Source: Siphonodentalium dalli (Eukaryota; Mollusca; Scaphopoda; Gadilida; Siphonodentaliidae). Taken from it: a stretch of DNA of 64,000 bases. The position numbers and the translations under genes are program-made. The notes under the pieces were generated by a model, which was given only the letters and a program-made list of their open reading frames with translations, was not told where the DNA came from and made no database searches. Location of the stretch: assembly GCA_032622095.1 (NCBI GenBank), contig CP136067.1, positions 57,331,899 through 57,395,898 on the forward strand, read 5' to 3'. Numbering within the stretch: position 1 is the stretch's first letter; each line of letters opens with the position of its first letter. This document shows, in pieces, positions 57,307 to 64,000 of the stretch.

Positions 57307-57900
57307 ACTGGCGATTGTAAACCTAAAATGACCGGAGTTTAGCACGTCAGTATGTCGTCCTGATATCACTATATAAGTTTGATTCTCTGAAGAAATGGAA
57401 GATATATTACTAGGTTAATCAATTAGAAGTATGATTATAATATATCGCCTTAGTCTGAATTTGCTATTAGATTTCTAACATTCGTATATTCAGGAATAAA
57501 GTTTGTTGAGAATTGTTGGCCGGTAGTGTATGTTAATAGTTGCTCTTCAGAAACATGTCCATAAACACTTCTTATAGTGTGTAGATAATTGGTGGGTATA
57601 TAGATTAGTCTTACAATCGAATGATATAATGGTCAAATTAAAAATAAATGTCAAGGAATATTGCCTGACATATCTGTGATATGTCTGGAGTAAAAGTACA
57701 CACAAGGTGCTCAATAAAGACATAAACAAAACTTTAAGCAGTACATTACAAAATTCAGTAAATTGGCTATATCTGTGTTGTCCAGTTCTAAAAGACTGCT
57801 GGACAGGCTTGTCAAATTGATTTATGAAATTCATACTCTCCTACACCACTGTGTCAATTTGACATTAGAGACTTTATATGGCGCTTATAAAATGTCACTC
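57307..57900. other. No gene; partial repeat copy
   Basis: From about 57538 to 57640 the sequence TGCTCTTCAGAAACATGTCC..ATCGAATGATATAATGG matches the flanks of the 59.28-59.55 kb copy but lacks its central 200 bp. The 95-codon minus frame here (57547-57834) is unrecognised. Confidence 0.5.
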
Positions 57901-57905
57901 ATTAA

Positions 57906-59035
57906 AGGTTATCAATCGGATCAGATGATCCCCATATCATAAAGACACAACAATTCTTCAAAATAAGCTTTAGTTATCAGAATCGATTAATTGCAACAAA
58001 ATAAATCTGACCACTGTCAACTATGGTGTCAAATTTCCCGAAACGTATTTTTTATGTCAACATTTTGTTCAACGAAATATGGCCCTATTATCACTTGAGT
58101 ATTACGAAAATTTGCCGTTTTACCACTTGATTTTAGAGTTATCCATCTTCATCCGCAACTTTGTCCGAGGCCGTCCGTTTGAGGACTTTTTTCTAGGCCA
58201 CAAATGATTGCACATCTCGATGAAAAACAAACTTCAAAAATGTATATCTGATCACTCTGAGCTTTGATGGGTGTGTTCCGCGACTCGAATCAAATATTAC
58301 CACCCCCTCCGAAGCCAAACAAATAGTAATTTAGAAGCGCTAATTCGGATAATGCATCTTTAACCTCCTGCAGAGACAGTACCAGGATCTATCTAATCTA
58401 ACTGACTGACAACTGGATTACGGGTGGGGACCTTTCAAATGTTTCAACAAAATCATTGAGTTATCCCAGATTAGTCACATATGGTAGTATAATTCAGCCC
58501 CACTTAATTTGGTATGTGATGGGAAGGAAAATAATCTTCATTCAAGAACTAATTAGTCTCTTGGTGTTCACAAAAGGGGCCCATAATTCTAAGAAATCAA
58601 CACATTGGCAGAGTTCAATCTAATGTTGTGGGATTTAAGTAAATAGCAACCATTTCGAAAAAATAAACCACATCGAAACATGAACCAATGTTTCATATAA
58701 CTCTAAAACTATAGCCTTGTTTAAAGATGTATAATTCGATTTAACACCCCTATAAAAAATATTAGATTTGTTTCGAGGAACCAACCAGTCAAATAAGTTA
58801 TATTCACCACCTCGAATATTTGGTGGCCTGGCAAATATTCGACGAATACTATCGATACCAAATTATATTGAACAAAATTTTGATATAAAACACATTTTGA
58901 GAAATTGTATACTATAGTTCACTGTGGTTATCATTATGTTTTGGCAATTAATCGATTCTGATAACTGAAGGGGCATTTCAAGAAATGTTGTTGGAATCTG
59001 ATGATATGAGGACCATCGAATCGGATTGAGTACCT
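57906..59035. mobile_element. 1,130-bp relative of the 469-bp foldback family
   Basis: Ends AGGTTATCAATCGGATCAGA and, read inward from the right, AGGTACTCAATCCGATTCGA lie between TTAA at 57902-57905 and 59036-59039. The terminal inverted repeats run over about 140 bp and include AGTTATCAGAATCGATTAAT at both ends. The interior retains diverged pieces of the 469-bp element, such as CCACTTGATTTTAGAGTTAT and a GACTCGAATCAAATATT arm, but its arm frames are broken. It is probably an older, longer family member. Confidence 0.8.
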
Positions 59036-59361
59036 TTAATTATTTTATATTATTGTTTACATGCAGTCTTTTTTATTATTAACTATGTACATACATATAT
59101 ACTTTTTTCATCCGCATAATGATCAAGATGTCCTGAGGGGACAAGTTTCTCTCGGAATATCGCCAACTCAGGCCTCTGGCCTTCGATATTTGTCTTCAGC
59201 AATTTGATGGTGACATCGGGCAAAGATACATTACACCTACTACAATTTTGAGGAAGTTATGGTTCTGTTACATTTACAGATGCTCTTCTGAAACATATCC
59301 ACAAACAATTATCAGAATGTGGAGGATTGTGGGTAGTTTAGTCTTACTCGACAGTTTTCGG

Positions 59362-59600
59362 GTGAATGAAACATCGTTGATGTAACCGCCATTCATTCGA
59401 AACGTATCAATGAAGAACCGGAGCTAGAGGCTGGTCGTTATTCGCCGCACACCAGCTGATGCAGGAATGTCCAGGTGCTACTGCCAGAATAGAGAAAAAA
59501 CAAGTCACATCTTATACAATTATGATAATCGAATGATATAACGAGGTTATCGAAGTAATTAAACACTCATTATCAAAAGTAGTCTCTATCGTTTCCTTCA
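59362..59600. repeat. Second copy of the CCATTCATTCGAAACGTATC module
   Basis: It matches 55315-55555 from GAATGAAACATCGTTGATGT to the ATCGAATGATATAACGAGG block. The preceding sequence TGCTCTTCTGAAACATATCC (59280) matches 57540, so this copy is the most complete representative. Confidence 0.75.
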
Positions 59601-60570
59601 TTCGGGTTTTTTCCAATTTGAAAAGACAGGTGGTGCTTCGAACGCTTAAATTTAAATTTTGCCGCCTTCCGGTCATACGTCCTGGGTAAGCAACACACCT
59701 TGGCAGAAATTAAATAGCAGATATCGAATGACATCGAAGATCCTACCCGTGGCTTGAAAGGGGTTTAGTTCACTTGGGCCTACACAAAATATACTTGTTA
59801 ATGTTAGGGTCAATTGGCACCTTCCGGTAATGAAACTACTATTGATACGGATCACGAATTAGGTACTATATACGTAGAATTTGTGTTCTTTCTATCAGTT
59901 GTCGTTTTGCCATATTGCCGTAGTTACGCTTATAGGAATTCGAAATGCCAAGCATGGGCACGCCAGCTTTTCATGCAGTTGCCGGGTCTACCACTGAATA
60001 TGACCTGTTAAGAACAAAATTAAAAAATTAATCATGGCAAACAGAAATGTACCACCTTACTGTGAGTAGCACAAACATAAATCAGCACTATTGTTTCACA
60101 AACGGACTCGCAGTCGGAAATTCTGCGAAGAGCTTTTTGGACTTTACAACGAACTACTTACGACTATACACTAAACTGTTCGTAATTCTTATCCGTAGCA
60201 GTTCAATTTGCGAAAGTATTTCCATTATCTGTCCATATATACACGAAATACTGATTTACAATTTCATCCAGTGTGTTTGTGCCCAATTTTTATTCATCTT
60301 CTTTTCTTTCTTATTTTTGCAAAATGTTCGCAGAATTTTAATATTGTATCAAAGCAAATTCCAATTATTTAACTATACTTTCAAGTTCACTTCTGTTTTA
60401 AAATCAGATAAACTTCTTGGCACAGAGAAAATTAACTATAGGTGTGACTGTCCCAATGGGACTAATGATACCCCCCCCCCCCCCCGTGTCTTTAAAATAC
60501 TAAGATGTTTCAAATTTCAGTAAACATTTAGTTAAAATAATAAAATAACAGATTCCAATTGCAGGTGCAC
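59601..60570. other. No gene confirmed
   Basis: A 158-codon plus frame (60047-60523) is rich in Phe, Ile and Leu and runs through a 15-base C run (60471-60485) near its end; nothing supports it as a gene. A 65-codon frame at 59814-60011 starts without ATG and is unrecognised. Confidence 0.4.
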
Positions 60571-60592
60571 AACCCTAACCCCTAACCCTAAT
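60571..60592. repeat. Short CCCTAA-type repeat
   Basis: AACCCTAACCCCTAACCCTA is about three imperfect units of the animal telomere repeat. At this length it could be chance or a small interstitial insertion. Confidence 0.6.
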
Positions 60593-60644
60593 CTTCAACA
60601 TAAATGACCTAAACATCAAGGAATAAAAACTCGGACAAAATTAT

Positions 60645-60940
60645 GCTATAATTTCTAAGTCGAAAAAGGGGGATAACTCCACCAAAAAATGTCGGACAGA
60701 CGTCATAATCGCAGGTGCACAGGTACCCATGGTACTAAATATCTGTGCCAAGTTTAAGAAAAATTTAGCTAAAAATGTAGGAATAATAGCTTGGACAAAT
60801 TTATACATGTTGCGACAATTTTCTAAGTCGAAAAAAGGGTGGTTGTTGTCTGAGCCAAGTTTCACGGAAAATGATCAAAACACGACTGAGAAAAACTCCG
60901 GACAAATTTGTGTCCACGGACGGACGGACGGACAAGCTGA
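60645..60940. repeat. Diverged units of the GGGCCATAACTCTG-type repeat
   Basis: Two units share TTTCTAAGTCGAAAAA(A/G)GG (60653 and 60820) and GTACTAAATATCTGTGCCAA, and the block ends in CGGACGGACGGAC. The design, TTTTCTAAGT..AAAAAGGG to CGGACGGAC, matches 4740-5370. A 16-base C run follows at 60955-60970. Confidence 0.6.
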
Positions 60941-60970
60941 TTCCAGAATACCCACCCCCCCCCCCCCCCC

Positions 60971-61339
60971 CACACACACATCTTCGTTGCGGGGGTATAA
61001 TAATTCAAGCGTTTCTTCAATACCCTACCGGATATCTATATGCATATTGGTTTTTTTTTCAAACCAACATTTGTGAACATCACTCTCGATTATTGTCAGT
61101 GAATCAGCAAGCCGGTCAAAAATTGCTGCCCGTCGCAGACACGTCTTGTTTTTGGAATTCGTTTGATGAATAAAGTTGGAAAATTGGACAGAAACATTTC
61201 TGATGAATTAAAAAAGGCAGCGGTGGCTTCAGAATGACACCCACTGTGGAATGGGGAATTATACATCATTTTAAAATATTGAGAACCGCGCATGCCATTC
61301 GGGACAAATCTTTTTGTAGAGTTTTAATCTCATTTTATA
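60971..61339. other. No feature recognised
   Basis: Short stretch after the C run without a recognisable gene; frames at 60729-61173 overlap each other and a homopolymer. Confidence 0.4.
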
Positions 61340-62050
61340 TTTTGAAAAATGAAAGTCTCAATGACACTGTAGTTCAACTTGTGGAGGTGTTAATAATTTT
61401 ATGCTGAGTAGTCAATATAATGATCAAGAAGGAAAGTCAAAAGTTTTAGTAAAGATATTGTATTGTGTATATGAAATTATTTTCTTTTCAAACATTTCTC
61501 CAATAAAATTAATGTGAGCTTTATGAATGAATGCATGTGGTTCAAATGTGAAATGCAAGATTACTAATGAATTTCGAAGAAATTTGACAGCTCACATCTG
61601 GAGGTTACCAAGAAGAACCATATGAATTTGGTGACGAAGGATTTAGTCACACAAACAGTAAAATCCAAAGTAGCCACTGGTGGCCATGTGTTGAATGCCA
61701 TTCAGAAACAAATGGTGACTCACATCTATATATAGAGGTCACCGTGTGAAGTTTGATGACGATCGGGTGAGGGACGTGGCCTGTAGGGTGTGTCGAAGGA
61801 TTTAATCATGCAAAGAGTAAAATACAAGATGTATCCCATAAATGCGGGCTGCAGGGTGTGCCGATGGATTCAAATTTGACATAAAAAATGGCTGCAGGCC
61901 ATCATGTTTTTTTTTATCGAATTTCGGGGGGGAATGGATAGCTCATCCCGAATATCAATATGAAGTTTCGTGATGATCGGATGAGCGATGACGGACGACG
62001 GGCGCCAGCCCATGACAATAGCCCAAGCTTGACTTCGTCAAGTTAAGTTA
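61340..62050 (+). repeat. Second copy of the 53.5-54.65 kb composite repeat
   Basis: The order GTAGTTCAACTTGTGGAGGT, TTTCTCCAATAAA, then about three degenerate ~160-bp units (CCAAAGTAGCCACTGG near 61666, ACAAGATGTATCCC near 61834, ATGGCTGCAGGCC near 61890) and a terminal CAAGCTTGACTTCGTCAAGT parallels 53580-54650. Fewer units remain, so unit number has changed between copies. Confidence 0.7.
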
Positions 62051-62094
62051 AACAAAAACATCATATATATATAATCATAAATAGCAAGTTATAG

Positions 62095-62330
62095 TGTTAA
62101 GTTGTTTTAAATTTTTCACAGATGTGTGTGACAAAGGCTCTTTATTTCTATATATCATATCATGAATAGATAAACAAAAACGCTCTGTATAGCGCTGTGA
62201 TGAACATTAGTCTGAACCATATATTTCTAAATGATGTCGTGATTTTAGTAAGTCTTGTTGTGCAGTGATTTGAAATACGCTCCGTATTTTATCATACAAA
62301 GAAGAGCGTCGCATTTTGCGATTGGATTGC
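62095..62330 (+). repeat. Diverged copy of the GCTCTTTATT module
   Basis: GTTGTTTTAAATTTTTCACAG leads into the ~52-bp core (62135-62187), followed by diverged sequence, as in the two copies at 8440-8892. Confidence 0.6.
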
Positions 62331-63389
62331 GAGCTCAAGTTTGCGCATGGCTCATATACACGTGTTTTAGCTGAGTTTTAGTTTTCGATATCATTTCCTA
62401 ATTTAATAAGTTTATCAGACACATGTTATATATGCTACATGTGTTACATATGTTGTGCCTACGGAGGAAGTTAGAAGTTTTATCAGTGTAAACATCTCCA
62501 TTGTCCGTTTATCGTCTACTAATATTTTCTCAACATCCCTCTCGATGAATAATATGCCATTCAGACGTACACTTTTATAACTGATGGGAGGACCCCTTTA
62601 GTAATTAAAGGGTTAATATTGACGACCAGCTCACATACTTTGATTTCCCTTCGAGTTGTTGCTCCCAGTGGGTGCCTAATCCAATTGTCGTTCTATAAAG
62701 GTGGGTAGACTTTTGACGACCGGGTCTTTTGATCTTTCGGGTGAAATTATGCTTTCAATGTCAAAATCTCGATGTCCTTTAATTAATCCCATATTGAGCT
62801 TATTTCTTATAGATGTTACCTCTTAACACAAAGTAAATATTTATATGTTCGCCCTTATCGCCTAATCTTACCTTGTTATGTGACCCTGTTGTTTGCCAAC
62901 CCGGGGTGTTAATTACACAAACAGCGTCTGTTCCCTGTCGGAATGTTACTCAACACTGAGTCAATACGTTAATGGACACTCTTCGGCGAGAGATCGGCTT
63001 GGGACCTTTCATAAATGTAACCACAAATTTCTGCTTACGTACGTGTTAAACATCAGACACCGATTACAACTATAGTCAACGCGAACATGAAGACCCCCCA
63101 CCCCAAACAACAACATAAACAAAATCTAAAATAATACCGCATAATGTTAGCCACGCTCTTAATATTAAATGTATCAAGAAACCATAAGTGATATGATATT
63201 CATAGGTGATATTTTAAAGTCTCTTTGTAGTTTCCGCTACAAAATACAACTAATAATATTCGCTTTTGAATTTCTGGTATCGATAAATACTTGAACTACA
63301 TTTCTACGAGCAATATATGTCACAGAAAGACGGTTTGAAATAATTTAAAATACAAATTTGAACACGATGTTTGGTTCTCAAATCAAAAC
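62331..63389. other. No gene confirmed; one MITE arm
   Basis: One arm of the CCCTTTC family ends at 62612 before TTAA (62613-62616), with GATGAATAATATGCCATTCA and TTTTATAACTGATGGGAGGA inside; its other arm was not found. The 60-codon frame at 62893-63075 is unrecognised. Confidence 0.45.
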
Positions 63390-63560
63390 ACTTACACGGC
63401 GCAGAATAGAAAAGAGCGTTCTGTGCTAGTCTATTCCTGATATGGTAGAAATAAAGAGCGTATTTTAACTTCAGTGTGATAAATTGAAAACAGCTGTAAA
63501 ATTACTGTGATCATGGGAACTATCTGAGTTCGCACAGATGGTACGAAACACATTTTTGGT
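63390..63560 (-). repeat. Inverted copy of the GCTCTTTATT module
   Basis: On the minus strand AGCTGTTTTCAATTTATCAC leads into the ~52-bp core (63410-63460) in the same order as at 8700-8800, including GAATAGACTAGCACAGAACG. Confidence 0.65.
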
Positions 63561-63845
63561 ATTCACTGATTGACATATTTGGAATTGAAACCTTTATCTT
63601 TTAATATTGACAACCTGAATTGGGATACATTCCTTGCGTACTGCCTTGGCGGGTGTATCCCAATGCAAATTGAATTGTTGTGTGATGAATATCGTCTTTT
63701 CAAGCGATGTGTGAGGTTTATTTTCATCCTATGCTCTGACTAAGTTCTATGATCAAATAATCATATTTGATACCTCATTAACGTATATATAATATCGGAA
63801 GAAACCCCTTAGCATATTGCATCGGTGCAGAAGATCACCTCATCT

Positions 63846-63877
63846 CATATATATGTATACGTATGTATGTATGTGTG

Positions 63878-63917
<40 letters not shown>

Positions 63918-63976
63918 TATTTCAAAAGTATATATGTATGTATATGTATATATATATATATATATATGTATATATA
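63846..63976. repeat. TA/TATG microsatellite
   Basis: Almost pure alternation of TA with interspersed TATG and CATA units, including a run of about 15 TA pairs near 63880-63910. It is low-complexity and prone to length change. Confidence 0.95.
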
Positions 63977-64000
63977 CTTGTCTCAAACTTCTTGTTTTGC

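Noticed and set aside
60047-60523. 158-codon plus-strand frame as a membrane protein gene
   Set aside because: Composition is that of AT-rich non-coding DNA, it runs through a poly-C tract and no motif or splice context supports it.
60571-60592. Interstitial telomere as evidence of a chromosome end or fusion
   Set aside because: Only about three imperfect units are present; too short to infer more than chance or a small insertion.
63846-63976. Replication origin or AT-rich regulatory element
   Set aside because: A simple TA/TATG microsatellite explains it; no further signal supports a function.

Overview
This is eukaryotic DNA, AT-rich, with no operons and no dense coding. It most resembles an intergenic or intronic stretch of an invertebrate genome. 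Two dispersed repeats, one around a GGGCCATAACTCTG core and one around a CAGACCCCTGGACCGA core, are of a kind I associate with molluscs, so a lophotrochozoan, perhaps a bivalve or gastropod, is my best guess (inference, not proven). I see no complete host protein gene, no tRNA or rRNA gene and no CRISPR array.

Nearly all recognisable content is transposable elements and repeats. Two large non-LTR retrotransposons dominate. A decayed element on the minus strand (about 14.3-19.3 kb) has ORF1, an endonuclease-reverse transcriptase ORF2 broken by frameshifts, and tandem 197-bp units at its 5' end. A 5'-truncated element on the plus strand (41.7-44.2 kb) keeps a 721-codon open reading frame with intact reverse transcriptase motifs. 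Shorter LINE 3' remnants lie near 2.9, 5.6, 19.7, 46.7 and 47.2 kb.

Around these are several non-autonomous DNA transposon families whose ends and target duplications can be read directly. TTAA-flanked families with AGGTACTC ends (three 469-bp foldback copies plus a 1,130-bp relative), AGGCACG/AGATACG ends, CCCTTTC ends and GGG..AGACGCACG ends occur throughout. TAA-flanked Harbinger-like elements with GGGTGGATACACACATGC ends are present three times (23.4-25.0, 47.7-49.9 and 49.9-51.3 kb). One of them carries a nested TTAA element whose empty site is preserved in the other two. A 2.9-kb CACTA-like element (32.6-35.5 kb) with dense TGTTCA/TGAACA subterminal motifs splits an unidentified reading frame that becomes continuous if the element and one TA are removed.

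Tandem repeats include a 39-bp minisatellite of about 42 units (55.7-57.3 kb), a 47-49-bp array (25.8-26.1 kb) and degenerate ~160-bp arrays carrying AAGATGGC-type motifs (26.2-27.1, 53.7-54.6 and 61.5-62.0 kb). The 53.4-62.1 kb region is a mosaic of duplicated modules around the minisatellite. A ~52-bp module recurs eight times on both strands inside otherwise different elements.

Two unidentified open frames (27.70-28.11 and 44.92-45.23 kb) are the only weak candidates for host exons outside the interrupted frame at 32.4-35.7 kb.
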